DNA of 64,000 nucleotides from Odoribacter sp. GTDB taxonomy: Bacteria > Bacteroidota > Bacteroidia > Bacteroidales > Prolixibacteraceae. A program made the position numbers and the translations under genes. This document shows positions 37,228-45,545 of this stretch, piece by piece. The stretch covers positions 1-64,000 of the forward strand of contig PNOH01000014.1 of assembly GCA_013824715.1 (NCBI GenBank), written 5' to 3'. The stretch's first letter is position 1. Each line of letters starts with the position of its first letter. Under the pieces are notes generated by a model. It worked only from the letters and a program-made list of their open reading frames with translations, did not search any database and was not told the DNA's origin.

Positions 37228-38859
37228 ATGAAGAAAACTTTACTTTCAATCGTTCTTTCGTTTGGACTTACTTCAGCAATTTTTGCTCAAAGTATAACCA
37301 ACGAATTCTTTGACAAGGTCAATTACATTGGCGCTTTCGACGGAGTTATTGACTGGGCTAAAAACTGGACCAATTTTGATCCAACAACTACCGATTATCC
37401 TGCAACTACTGCTACCAAAGGTAATGGACAATTTTCACGCTCAGCAGGTTTGCACATTTCGGCCAACGAAACCTGGTCAGGAGTGATTAAACTTGATGGC
37501 TGGGTATATGTAGATGCCGGTGCAACACTTACAATCGATGCCGGAACCATCATTCGCGGAACAGAAAAAAGCGCCCTAATGATCGAACGCGGCGGAAAAA
37601 TTATGGCTGTGGGTACTGAGTTTAAACCAATCGTGTTTACCTCGAACCAGGGAGCCGGTTTCCGTGCACAGAGCAATTGGGCAGGGTTGGTTCTCTGCGG
37701 AAAAGGGATCAACAACAATGCCGGTGGCGAAGGTATTGCCGAAGGTGGTATCGACTCTCCTTACGGTGGAACTGACAATACCGACAATTCAGGCGAATTA
37801 AAATATGTGCGCATTGAATTCCCGGGATATGAAGTTGCTACCGGAAAGGAAATCAATGGCTTGACCTTGTATTCTGTTGGAAGTCAAACAAAAATCAACT
37901 ACGTACAGGTTTCGTACTCGGGCGACGACGGTTTCGAATGGTTCGGTGGGGCTGTAAATGCTAAATACCTGATTTCGTACAAAACTGAAGACGATGACTT
38001 TGATACCGATAACGGTTACTCTGGAATGGTTCAGTTTGGATTGATTTCGCGCGATCCGGCGATTGTGGATACCGATGCCGCCAATGCGTTTGAGTCGGAT
38101 AACGACGCAGCCGGAAGTACTGCCGAGCCGTTTACCAAATCTATTTTCAGCAACATCAGCGCATTCGGTCCTGCAAAGAGCGCTACCGAACCGGCAACCT
38201 TGCTGGCAAACCATGCCGGAGGATCGGCCATGCGTTTGCGCCGCAACACCAAACTTCAAATCTATAACTCAGCATTTTTAGGCTGGGGACTTGGTCTTCG
38301 AATTGAATCAGATGGCAGCCAGGCCGCAGCAAACGCCGACGTTCTGACCGTTCAAAACTGTATTTTGGCCGGAATCCGTGCCGATAAGTTTAAAGAAGAC
38401 GGAACCATTTTCGATGCAGCAAGCTTACAGGCATGGTATCAGGCTCCTAGCCGTCGTAATCAATTTATTACTGCGAACGATGATGTAAAAATTGCAGCCC
38501 CTTTCAATTATGCAACTTTGAATTTCCAACCGGCAACAGGATCACCGGTATTCAATGCTTCATACTGGATTCCAACTGCTGTTAATCCGCTTGCTTTTTC
38601 AGGCGAAACAAGGCTGGTAAATTATCCAAATCCATTCAGTGGAAGTACTACCATCGAACTTCAACTTGAAAATGAAGGTTTAGTCCGTGTTTTCGTAATT
38701 GACCTGGCTGGCCGTACAGTGGCCAGTCTTCAGGAAGGCAAGCTTACCGAAGGCAAACACCGTTTTGAATTTGACGGGACTGCACTTCCAAAAGGAATGT
38801 ATTTCGCAAAAGTGGTTGCCGGAAACGACCAGAAAGTTGTTAAAATGATTTCCAAATAA
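37228..38859 (+). CDS. Secreted repeat protein with T9SS sorting tail
   Basis: 543 residues. Signal peptide MKKTLLSIVLSFGLTSAIFA; a right-handed beta-helix-like middle (VYVDAGATLTIDAGTIIRG, VSYSGDDGFEWFGGAVNAKY, many Asp/Gly turns); C-terminal type A sorting domain starting GETRLVNYPNPFSGSTTIEL and ending KGMYFAKVVAGNDQKVVKMI, which directs export through the type IX system to the cell surface. The acidic loops (DDDFDTDNGYSG, ESDNDAAG) could bind calcium. Paired with the TonB receptor; a surface capture protein is a reasonable guess. Confidence 0.85.
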   Translation: MKKTLLSIVLSFGLTSAIFAQSITNEFFDKVNYIGAFDGVIDWAKNWTNFDPTTTDYPATTATKGNGQFSRSAGLHISANETWSGVIKLDGWVYVDAGATLTIDAGTIIRGTEKSALMIERGGKIMAVGTEFKPIVFTSNQGAGFRAQSNWAGLVLCGKGINNNAGGEGIAEGGIDSPYGGTDNTDNSGELKYVRIEFPGYEVATGKEINGLTLYSVGSQTKINYVQVSYSGDDGFEWFGGAVNAKYLISYKTEDDDFDTDNGYSGMVQFGLISRDPAIVDTDAANAFESDNDAAGSTAEPFTKSIFSNISAFGPAKSATEPATLLANHAGGSAMRLRRNTKLQIYNSAFLGWGLGLRIESDGSQAAANADVLTVQNCILAGIRADKFKEDGTIFDAASLQAWYQAPSRRNQFITANDDVKIAAPFNYATLNFQPATGSPVFNASYWIPTAVNPLAFSGETRLVNYPNPFSGSTTIELQLENEGLVRVFVIDLAGRTVASLQEGKLTEGKHRFEFDGTALPKGMYFAKVVAGNDQKVVKMISK

Positions 38860-38885
38860 GGAAATTGCAAAATGAAATAAATCAG

Positions 38886-38920
38886 GAGCTTCATCGGCAA
38901 ATGGCTGGTGAAGCTCTTTT
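38886..38920 (+). terminator. Terminator after the beta-helix gene
   Basis: Stem GAGCTTCA / TGAAGCTC with a loop of about 15 bases and TTTT after it. Confidence 0.65.
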
Positions 38921-38969
38921 AAACATTAATCAACTGAACAGAGTATAAGTCAGAAAAAGGAAGAACGCC

Positions 38970-39449
38970 ATGAAGAAAATAGGTTTATTAATCGTACTGA
39001 TCGGCTTGTTGTCTTTAGCAGGTAACGCCCAGGAACTGAAAGAAATTAACGGTATTTACTATGCTGACAGTGTGGCCTATACCGGAAAATATGCAACCCA
39101 TTTTCCGAATGGCAAAATCAAAATTGAACTGAACCTTGAAAACGGGATGAAGAATGGCACGGCCAATGTTTATTTTGAAAACGGACAGTTAAATGAAGTG
39201 CGATCCTATAAAAACAACCTGATGCACGGTTCGTGGATTACCTACAACGAGCAGAGAGTATTGACCGGTTTGGCCAATTATAAAGACGGGCTGAAACATG
39301 GTACCTGGATGATTTGGGATGCAAACGGAAACCTGCTGTATGAACTGCATTACAATATGGGTGTGAAAGTAGGTAAATGGCGTAACTTTGGCAAAAATGG
39401 TGAAATTGTCAGCGAACGCGAATATCCGGAGCGCCCAAAAGAGAAATAG
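38970..39449 (+). CDS. Secreted YwqK/MORN-repeat protein
   Basis: 159 residues with a signal peptide (MKKIGLLIVLIGLLSLAGNA). Tandem repeats of the form YFENGQLNEVRSYKNNLMHGSW and YKDGLKHGTWMIWDANGNLL are the MORN/YwqK type. Such proteins are often labelled antitoxins by homology to YwqK, but a secreted copy without a toxin neighbour is unlikely to be one. Role unknown. Confidence 0.75.
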   Translation: MKKIGLLIVLIGLLSLAGNAQELKEINGIYYADSVAYTGKYATHFPNGKIKIELNLENGMKNGTANVYFENGQLNEVRSYKNNLMHGSWITYNEQRVLTGLANYKDGLKHGTWMIWDANGNLLYELHYNMGVKVGKWRNFGKNGEIVSEREYPERPKEK

Positions 39450-39490
39450 CTTTGGGCGGTTATTGATTGTGAATTGGAGCCATCGTATAT

Positions 39491-40480
39491 TCAGAACGAA
39501 CTATACCTTTTCAATATGCTTTCCAGTATTTCGCGGGTCAAATCAGGGAATCTGATCTGCAATGCAGTCGTATTCTGAATCCATTCTGTTAGTTCAGGTG
39601 CAGAATTTGTGAAATGATCGAGCACTTTTATTCCCATAGATTTCAGGTAAGCGGCATTGCAATATTGTTCATACTGATTTTTCATGGGTATGACACAAAG
39701 CTTCTTGCCCATGAAAATAGCTTCAGCAGGGCCTTCAAAACCAGCAGTACAGATTAATCCGGTACAATTAAGGAAACTTTTTGTAAAACTGTCGAGCGAA
39801 ACGGGTTGAAATTGAATGTTGCCAACTGTATAGTTATGCTTTGAATGTTTAGAGAAAACCTGCCATTCGATATCCGGAATCTGGGATAAAACATCCTGAA
39901 TTTGCTTATCGCTGTAAGCGGGTAAATAAACTGTGTAGTGGGGTTTAATTGTTGATTCAGTAGTTCGGATGGCCAGACGAATGACAGGAGGAAAAATATC
40001 AGGAGAGGACGGTTTAAAATTGAACCCATATTTAAAAGTTGCCGGAGCATATTTTTTCAGGATGAGTTTTCCAAAGAAATCGTTGAATTCGGGTTGGGGA
40101 GCTGAGGGATGTAAAACTGCATTTTGATGGCTGAGTCCGATGCACATCTTTCTTCGAAGCCAGCATGCCCAGGCTGATACTGGTTCAAAATCACTGATAA
40201 CCAAATCGTATTGATTGACAGGAAGGTTTTTTACGTCACGAAAAAACTTTATGACAGGCGTCTTTTGGATGGTCTTTAAAATATCGACTCCTCCATTCTG
40301 TCCCACCATAAAACTCATTCCGGACAGACGGTAATCGATCTTGAAAGATACCTTTAAATCGGATTGTGTGCCACTCACCAAAATATCGGTATCGGCCATC
40401 GATTTCAGGATCGGAACAATTTCGGTTGCCCTTGCCAGATGACCGTTTCCGGTGCCTTGTATGGCATAAAGAATTCTCAT
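39491..40480 (-). CDS. Glycosyltransferase (GT28-like, MJ1255/VC2487 type), likely glycolipid synthase
   Basis: 329 residues. Begins MRILYAIQGTGNGHLARATE, the GNGH loop of this GT-B group, and has the nucleotide-sugar side motif ICTAGFEGPAEAIFMGKKLC. No signal peptide or membrane segment. It follows the PlcP-like phosphoesterase by 33 bp on the same strand. In phosphate-starved bacteria a PlcP-Agt pair turns phospholipid into diacylglycerol and then glycolipid; this gene fits the second step. The sugar donor cannot be told. Confidence 0.78.
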   Translation of the reverse strand: MRILYAIQGTGNGHLARATEIVPILKSMADTDILVSGTQSDLKVSFKIDYRLSGMSFMVGQNGGVDILKTIQKTPVIKFFRDVKNLPVNQYDLVISDFEPVSAWACWLRRKMCIGLSHQNAVLHPSAPQPEFNDFFGKLILKKYAPATFKYGFNFKPSSPDIFPPVIRLAIRTTESTIKPHYTVYLPAYSDKQIQDVLSQIPDIEWQVFSKHSKHNYTVGNIQFQPVSLDSFTKSFLNCTGLICTAGFEGPAEAIFMGKKLCVIPMKNQYEQYCNAAYLKSMGIKVLDHFTNSAPELTEWIQNTTALQIRFPDLTREILESILKRYSSF

Positions 40481-40513
40481 GGATTACAATTGATGATTGG
40501 GCGCTGGGTTGGA

Positions 40514-41365
40514 TTAAAAGTAATATGGAACTTTCATTTCTTTCAGAATTGACCGGTACATCTGATTTTTATCGGGGATATAAAGTTCATCACCAGGTAA
40601 TTCCGGCTCCTCATCCGAATCAGATTTGAAATAGTTTAATGTCCAGTTTCCGTCGATGCACTCGGCCGCAGAAAAATGTTCAACCCAGTCTCCACAGTTA
40701 ATGTACCTAACCGTTCCCTTCTCGGTAGTGGTGGTTTTATCAACTGGAATATGCGTATGACCGCAAATAACCAAATCAATATTTTTACTTAGCGCAGCAT
40801 TGGCAATAGCCAGTTCGAAATTGGTCAAAACCTTTTTTTCTTTCAAAATGCGATCCTTCATGGATTTGTAAAGAAGCATATCTTTACCTCCAAAGATTCT
40901 CAATATAACATTCAGCGCTTTATTGATGCCTGTTAGTAAACCGTATGCTGCAGCACCAAATTTTGCAAGCCAGGGCGAATGATGGATGATATGATCAAAA
41001 ACATCGCCATGAAAAATCCATACTTTTTGATTTCCGACGGTCAGTTCAAGCTGATTGACAATGCTAAAATTGCCCAGTCTGGTGTTGTTGAACTTACGGA
41101 ACACATCGTCGTGATTGCCTGTAATATAAACTACCTGGATACCTTTTTCAATCATTTTTACCAACTGACGGATAACTTTCAAATGAGCTTTTGGAAAAAA
41201 ATTCCGGCTAAACCGCCATGAATCAATAATGTCGCCATTCAAAACCAGTGTTTTGGGCTGTATCGATTTTAAGTATTTAAGAAGGTGTTTGGCTTTGCTG
41301 GCCAGTGTTGCCAGATGTACGTCTGAAATGACTGAAATATCTAATTTCCGGATAGCTTCCTGCAT
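40514..41365 (-). CDS. PlcP-like metallophosphoesterase (phospholipase C for lipid remodelling)
   Basis: 283 residues of the LpxH-like calcineurin fold. Metal ligands: ISDVHL, LNGDIIDSW, YITGNHDD, FHGDVFDHI, ICGHTHIPV; the signature YINCGDWVEHFSA near the C-terminus is shared with PlcP, the Mn-dependent phospholipase C induced by phosphate limitation in alphaproteobacteria and SAR11. Lipid A LpxH enzymes are about 240 residues and lack this tail. The glycosyltransferase follows, and a candidate PhoB site lies 43 bp upstream. If right, it releases diacylglycerol from membrane phospholipids, sparing phosphate. Confidence 0.75.
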   Translation of the reverse strand: MQEAIRKLDISVISDVHLATLASKAKHLLKYLKSIQPKTLVLNGDIIDSWRFSRNFFPKAHLKVIRQLVKMIEKGIQVVYITGNHDDVFRKFNNTRLGNFSIVNQLELTVGNQKVWIFHGDVFDHIIHHSPWLAKFGAAAYGLLTGINKALNVILRIFGGKDMLLYKSMKDRILKEKKVLTNFELAIANAALSKNIDLVICGHTHIPVDKTTTTEKGTVRYINCGDWVEHFSAAECIDGNWTLNYFKSDSDEEPELPGDELYIPDKNQMYRSILKEMKVPYYF

Positions 41366-41408
41366 ATCGTATATTGCTTATATATTCCTGTGCAAGTAGC
41401 TTCTATTC

Positions 41409-41426
41409 CGTTACATGATGATTAAT
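41409..41426 (-). promoter_or_regulatory. Candidate PhoB site of the plcP-glycosyltransferase operon
   Basis: On the plus strand CGTTACA, 4 bases, GATTAAT, aligned with the porin site TGTTACA-N4-GATTACA; the 11-bp period is kept. A second 11-bp repeat, GTTTAA at 41427 and 41438, follows at once, as in tandem PhoB boxes. Confidence 0.5.
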
Positions 41427-41556
41427 GTTTAATGAATGTTTAATTAAAGTTCTGTGTTTATGGAACATCTCTTTAAGTATAATTTGAATTGCTGATGAAG
41501 GATTGGAAAAACTCTGTTTCGCTGTTCTGTCGTTGTTTGGAATTATTATCGATATC

Positions 41557-41574
41557 TGTAATAAAAATTTAATC
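41557..41574 (+). promoter_or_regulatory. Weak candidate PhoB site before the 115-residue gene
   Basis: TGTAATA, 4 bases, TTTAATC with an 11-bp period, 76 bp before ATG 41651. The second half is only partly like the consensus, so this is a low-confidence call. Confidence 0.35.
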
Positions 41575-41650
41575 GAAGCTTAATTCTGCTGTAATAAGCT
41601 CAAAGTATTTTTGGCATTGTATTACAGGCACAAATTCAAAAACAAAAAAT

Positions 41651-41998
41651 ATGAAACGGTTAATATTTGCAGTACTGGTAGCATTGGTTTCTACATCAGC
41701 AATTGCCGAAAAGTCTGATTCAAAAGCAGAAACAAAAACAGAAGCAGCAGTGTTTTCATTGAGTGGAAACGTAATTGACGAAGTTTCAGGCGAAGCGTTG
41801 GTTGGCGTTGAGGTAAAAGTTGAAGGATCGGATGTGAAAACTTACACCGATTTTGACGGACATTTTGTATTCGACAACCTGAAGGCTGGTCAGTGTAAAT
41901 TAGTTTCAAGTTACACTTCGTACAACAAAAACGAAAAAACTTTTCAGGTGAATTCAAAAGCCAGTCAGGTTAAAATCGAACTTCAGGCCTCTAAGTAA
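41651..41998 (+). CDS. Small secreted carboxypeptidase-regulatory-like domain protein
   Basis: 115 residues: signal peptide MKRLIFAVLVALVSTSAIA, then a Ser/Lys/Glu-rich linker, then one CarboxypepD_reg sandwich (FSLSGNVIDEVSGEALVGVE, TYTDFDGHFVFDNLKAGQC). It is the same domain that heads SusC and TonB receptors but stands alone here. Periplasmic or surface; function unknown. Confidence 0.8.
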   Translation: MKRLIFAVLVALVSTSAIAEKSDSKAETKTEAAVFSLSGNVIDEVSGEALVGVEVKVEGSDVKTYTDFDGHFVFDNLKAGQCKLVSSYTSYNKNEKTFQVNSKASQVKIELQASK

Positions 41999-42017
41999 GA
42001 AGCTAAGAAAATTTCAT

Positions 42018-42052
42018 AAAAAGCCTCTTCCGAATTTCGAAGGAGGCTTTTT
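42018..42052. terminator. Bidirectional terminator between convergent genes
   Basis: Stem AAAAAGCCTC / GAGGCTTTTT with an internal TTCCGAATTTCGAAG loop that can extend pairing. It ends both the 115-residue gene (plus) and phnW (minus). Confidence 0.85.
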
Positions 42053-42110
42053 ATGCTTTATATTCTCAGGAAAAAACTATTTCGATTTAATTTCAGGGGA
42101 TCAGAATATT

Positions 42111-43214
42111 TCAGGATATGACATCCATTTCGGTTAAAACATCTTGGATAGCAATAAGCAACCGGTCAATATCTTCGAGATATAGCTGGCCAATATTCCC
42201 TATCCGGAAACAGTTGGTGTCGCTTAATTTTCCCTGATAAATAACCTGTCCGTGCTGGTGAAGCTTTTCATAGAACCGTGTAAAATCGAAATTTGGATGT
42301 TCCGGAAACAGGAAAGATGTAATGATGTATCCCTGATCTTTTTTGTTAAGGTAAGTTCGAAGACCCAAAACTTCAGTTCCTTCAATCAATCGGTGGTAGT
42401 TTTGGCGGTAGCGTTCGGATCGTTTTTCAATTCCACCTTCAGCCTTTAATTCTTCGATAGCTTTGCGGAATGCCAAAATCGTTTGAATTGGCGGGGTAAA
42501 GCGGAATTGATTGTTCTTTCTCATGTCGGCCCATTGGCTGTATAAATCGAGCGATATGGTTCGGGCTTGTCCGATGCAAGTCTGGAGGGTATTGTTTTTG
42601 GCAATTACAAACGAAAAACCCGGAACACCTTCGATACATTTATTTGAAGACGACACCAAAAAGTCAATGTCAAGCGCTTTCAGGTCAATCGGGACAGCCC
42701 CAAAACTGCTCATGGCATCAACAATATAAATTTTGTTGTACTTTCTGGCCACCAGGCCAACACCTTCAATATCATTGAATATTCCGGTTGTTGTTTCGCA
42801 ATGAACTATAGCCACGTGGGTTACAGTTTCATCCTTTATCAGCACTTCTTCTATATCTTCTGCCGGAGGAACAACGTTTTCTTTGTATTTTAAAGTGGTA
42901 GTCCTTATTCCGTAAACTTTGGCCATCTGTTTGATTCGGTCACCATACGTTCCATTGGTAATCAGAAGCAAATGTCCGTCGGGGGGAATCGCTGTTGAAA
43001 TGACTGATTCAACTCCAAAAGTCCCCGATCCCTGCATCAGGACGGTATCGTATCCTTCATCGCGGGTCACTCCGGCGAGGTGGAGCAATTCAAGCCGTAT
43101 TTCTTTTACCACTTCCAGAAATTCCATATCGCGCGAGCCCATGTCGTGAAGCATGGCTTCTTTTACTGAATATTTGGTGTTTATTGGTCCGGGGGTAAAT
43201 AATTTATTATCCAT
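42111..43214 (-). CDS. phnW: 2-aminoethylphosphonate-pyruvate transaminase
   Basis: 367 residues, PLP fold type I. Start NKLFTPGPINTKYSVKEAML and MGSRDMEFLEVVKEIR are specific to PhnW; the PLP lysine is in LVSSSNKCIEGVPGFSF. Converts 2-aminoethylphosphonate plus pyruvate into phosphonoacetaldehyde plus alanine. Last gene of a phnX-MFS-phnW transcript. Confidence 0.95.
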   Translation of the reverse strand: MDNKLFTPGPINTKYSVKEAMLHDMGSRDMEFLEVVKEIRLELLHLAGVTRDEGYDTVLMQGSGTFGVESVISTAIPPDGHLLLITNGTYGDRIKQMAKVYGIRTTTLKYKENVVPPAEDIEEVLIKDETVTHVAIVHCETTTGIFNDIEGVGLVARKYNKIYIVDAMSSFGAVPIDLKALDIDFLVSSSNKCIEGVPGFSFVIAKNNTLQTCIGQARTISLDLYSQWADMRKNNQFRFTPPIQTILAFRKAIEELKAEGGIEKRSERYRQNYHRLIEGTEVLGLRTYLNKKDQGYIITSFLFPEHPNFDFTRFYEKLHQHGQVIYQGKLSDTNCFRIGNIGQLYLEDIDRLLIAIQDVLTEMDVIS

Positions 43215-43298
43215 ATTTTTGAAAATAATTGTTTAATTAGCAACTAATTATAAATAATATCTAAAACTCAGGCTTTATTTATCTGTTCTATTTTATCC

Positions 43299-44624
43299 TC
43301 ATTGAATTTTTGCTGACATAGCCAAATCCTGAAAATTTCCCTGATTAACTTCAATTTCATCCTGATTTTCTTTACCGTAGTTCCATTTCAGGATAAGCAA
43401 CAAGGCAGCAATCAACGCAACAATTACGAATAACCGGAACAACGCATCCCAACCGTATTGGTCTGAAACAAAAGCCACTGCAAACGGCGAAAGCAACTGC
43501 CCGGCAGACCCAACGCCATTGATAAGCCCTGCCGCAAGCGCTGCCCCATGATTTTTCCCCATATCCATAGCTGCTGCGCCCGACATGAGCGAATCGGGTC
43601 CATACGTGAAGAATCCTATCAGTCCGATGGAAAAAATAGTGGGTACAATTCCCAGTGGGCTCAGATGTGGTTGAAGAAACAGAACGAAAGCCAAACCGAA
43701 CAACATGATAGAGCTTATGGGGAACCGACGGGTTTTATACAGGTAATCGGAGGCGAAACCCGCAGCGAGAATTCCAAGAAAGCCAAAAGCTTCATACGCA
43801 ATAGAAGTATAGCCAGCCCGCTCATCTGAATATTTAAGCGCTTCTGACAAATATAGCGGTAGCCAGAAAAGAAAAGCATATCGGGTAAATTTCACAAAAA
43901 AATACATGGCAGCGGCAATCCACACAGCTCCGTTTTTTAATACGGCAAGTTGTGCTTCCTTTTCTTTTCGCTTCCCTTTTTTTGTGTTGGTATCTCTTTC
44001 GAAAGGTTCCATTCCAACATCTACAGGGTTATTCCGGATAAAAGCGATATAAACCAGCGATATGACCAGGAGAAGAATTGCCGGAGCCAGAAAAACTCTT
44101 CTCCACGATAACTCGCTCAAAATATTCTGGTTGCTCAGCCAATAGGTTGCAAAAGCGGTTGCCGCCATTCCGCCAATCACGTAGGAGGTGGTCCAGAACG
44201 ACATCATCACACCACGCTCCTTTTTCCTGAACCATGGCGTCAGGTTTTTAATGAGTCCCGACCAGCCTGAGGATTGCCCGAAACCATTCAATCCCATCAG
44301 GAATACGAATGAACCGATAGTTCCCATCCAACCCATCAATAGATTAGAAATGACGGAGATCAGCAATCCAATTCCAACAATCAATCTGGGTCCTTTCCGG
44401 TCGCTCAGGTAGCCGTTCAGGAACTGGCCAAGCATGTAAGTGATGCTGTAAATTGTAATTACAAATGCGAACTCTTCTTTGGATGTATGCAGGTCGCGAC
44501 TCATTATTGGCATAACAACGCTAAAATTTTTCCGGCAAAAATACATACCGAAATAGGCCAGCCAGGTTAATGCAAATATCTGAACCCTCCATTTTTTCAA
44601 TTCATTTGAAATTGCTTTGGTCAT
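43299..44624 (-). CDS. MFS transporter of the organophosphate:phosphate antiporter group
   Basis: 441 residues and 12 hydrophobic segments. The FGMYFCRKNFSVVMPIM segment in TM1 and YLSDRKGPR in the loop are signatures of the GlpT/UhpT group. Placed between phnX and phnW, it should import aminoethylphosphonate or a relative across the inner membrane. phnX ends 9 bp upstream; phnW starts 84 bp downstream. Confidence 0.85.
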   Translation of the reverse strand: MTKAISNELKKWRVQIFALTWLAYFGMYFCRKNFSVVMPIMSRDLHTSKEEFAFVITIYSITYMLGQFLNGYLSDRKGPRLIVGIGLLISVISNLLMGWMGTIGSFVFLMGLNGFGQSSGWSGLIKNLTPWFRKKERGVMMSFWTTSYVIGGMAATAFATYWLSNQNILSELSWRRVFLAPAILLLVISLVYIAFIRNNPVDVGMEPFERDTNTKKGKRKEKEAQLAVLKNGAVWIAAAMYFFVKFTRYAFLFWLPLYLSEALKYSDERAGYTSIAYEAFGFLGILAAGFASDYLYKTRRFPISSIMLFGLAFVLFLQPHLSPLGIVPTIFSIGLIGFFTYGPDSLMSGAAAMDMGKNHGAALAAGLINGVGSAGQLLSPFAVAFVSDQYGWDALFRLFVIVALIAALLLILKWNYGKENQDEIEVNQGNFQDLAMSAKIQ

Positions 44625-44633
44625 AATGCGATT

Positions 44634-45446
44634 CTATTTCTTAAATCCGGCTTCAATTCTTTCGTCAATTTCTTCCAGAATTGGCCAGCAATCCCAAACA
44701 CCTTCGGCCACATAGTCAGCACCTGCATTCAACAGTTTCCGTCCGGCAAGGGCAATTTTTTCTTCCAACCAAACAAAATCAGCATTTTCGGCTTCTGCCT
44801 GAGACAATCCTATTTCGTTGCCCGATTTGGTCAAGCCAATAGTCCACGTTCCGGCATTTATTCCCTCCTGAATGTCGGCCACCGTGTCGCCGATCTTTAC
44901 GACTTGACTTAACGGGAAAACGTTCATTTTTTCGCAGTTCCGGTAAATCATCCAGGGCAAAGGGCGACCGGCAGGTACTTCCGAAGAATTGACCACTGAA
45001 TCAGGGCCCAATCCGGCAGCAGATGTGACCGGGAGGATATTTTTCATCATTCCGGCAACATATCCGGTGGTTGAGCCTACCTTAATGCCCTGCGCTTTCA
45101 GAGAATTAATCAACACAATGGATCCGGGAATTGGTTCACAGTAATCGGCTACAAGGGCAGCCAGTGCCGGCTCCAAATATTCATAGATCACATTAATATC
45201 GTCTTCTGAAGGAATTCTCCCATATTCGGAAATCCATTGTTTCTGAATGGTATCGAGCCTGAAAAGCTCACGGACATGATCTTTTTTCGCCAGTCCCATT
45301 GGGCCTCGGGCTTCATCCATGCTTAAGCAGATGTCGTTTGCTCTAAATACTTCGATAAATACCTGTGCAGGAGCCATGCAACCATAGTCAATAATAGTTC
45401 CGGCCCAGTCGAAAATGACAGCTTTAATGTGTTTTAATTGATGCAT
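44634..45446 (-). CDS. phnX: Phosphonoacetaldehyde hydrolase (phosphonatase)
   Basis: 270 residues, HAD superfamily. Nucleophile in VIFDWAGTIIDYG; Schiff-base lysine in MGLAKKDHVREL, unique to phosphonatase; IGDTVADIQEGINAGTWTIG is the acidic motif. Breaks the C-P bond of phosphonoacetaldehyde to acetaldehyde and phosphate. First gene of the phnX-MFS-phnW unit; a terminator at 45485 separates it from susCD upstream. Confidence 0.95.
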   Translation of the reverse strand: MHQLKHIKAVIFDWAGTIIDYGCMAPAQVFIEVFRANDICLSMDEARGPMGLAKKDHVRELFRLDTIQKQWISEYGRIPSEDDINVIYEYLEPALAALVADYCEPIPGSIVLINSLKAQGIKVGSTTGYVAGMMKNILPVTSAAGLGPDSVVNSSEVPAGRPLPWMIYRNCEKMNVFPLSQVVKIGDTVADIQEGINAGTWTIGLTKSGNEIGLSQAEAENADFVWLEEKIALAGRKLLNAGADYVAEGVWDCWPILEEIDERIEAGFKK

Positions 45447-45484
45447 ATCGGAGGGTAAAGTTTATGTGTAAATGTTGTTACAGT

Positions 45485-45517
45485 AAAACCCTGACAGCAT
45501 CTACTGTCAGGGTTTTT
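45485..45517. terminator. Terminator between susD and phnX
   Basis: Stem AAAACCCTGACAG / CTGTCAGGGTTTT with a short loop. On the minus strand it ends the susCD transcript, so phnX needs read-through or its own promoter in the 38 bp or so that remain. Confidence 0.85.
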
Positions 45518-45545
45518 GAAAATAGGGGGATATTTGTGATGCTGT

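Noticed and set aside
38970-39449. Antitoxin of a YwqK-type toxin-antitoxin system
   Set aside because: It has a signal peptide and no toxin neighbour, so the common database label is not supported.
40514-41365. Lipid A enzyme LpxH
   Set aside because: The C-terminal YINCGDWVE motif, the length and the adjacent glycosyltransferase fit PlcP better; LpxH remains the alternative.
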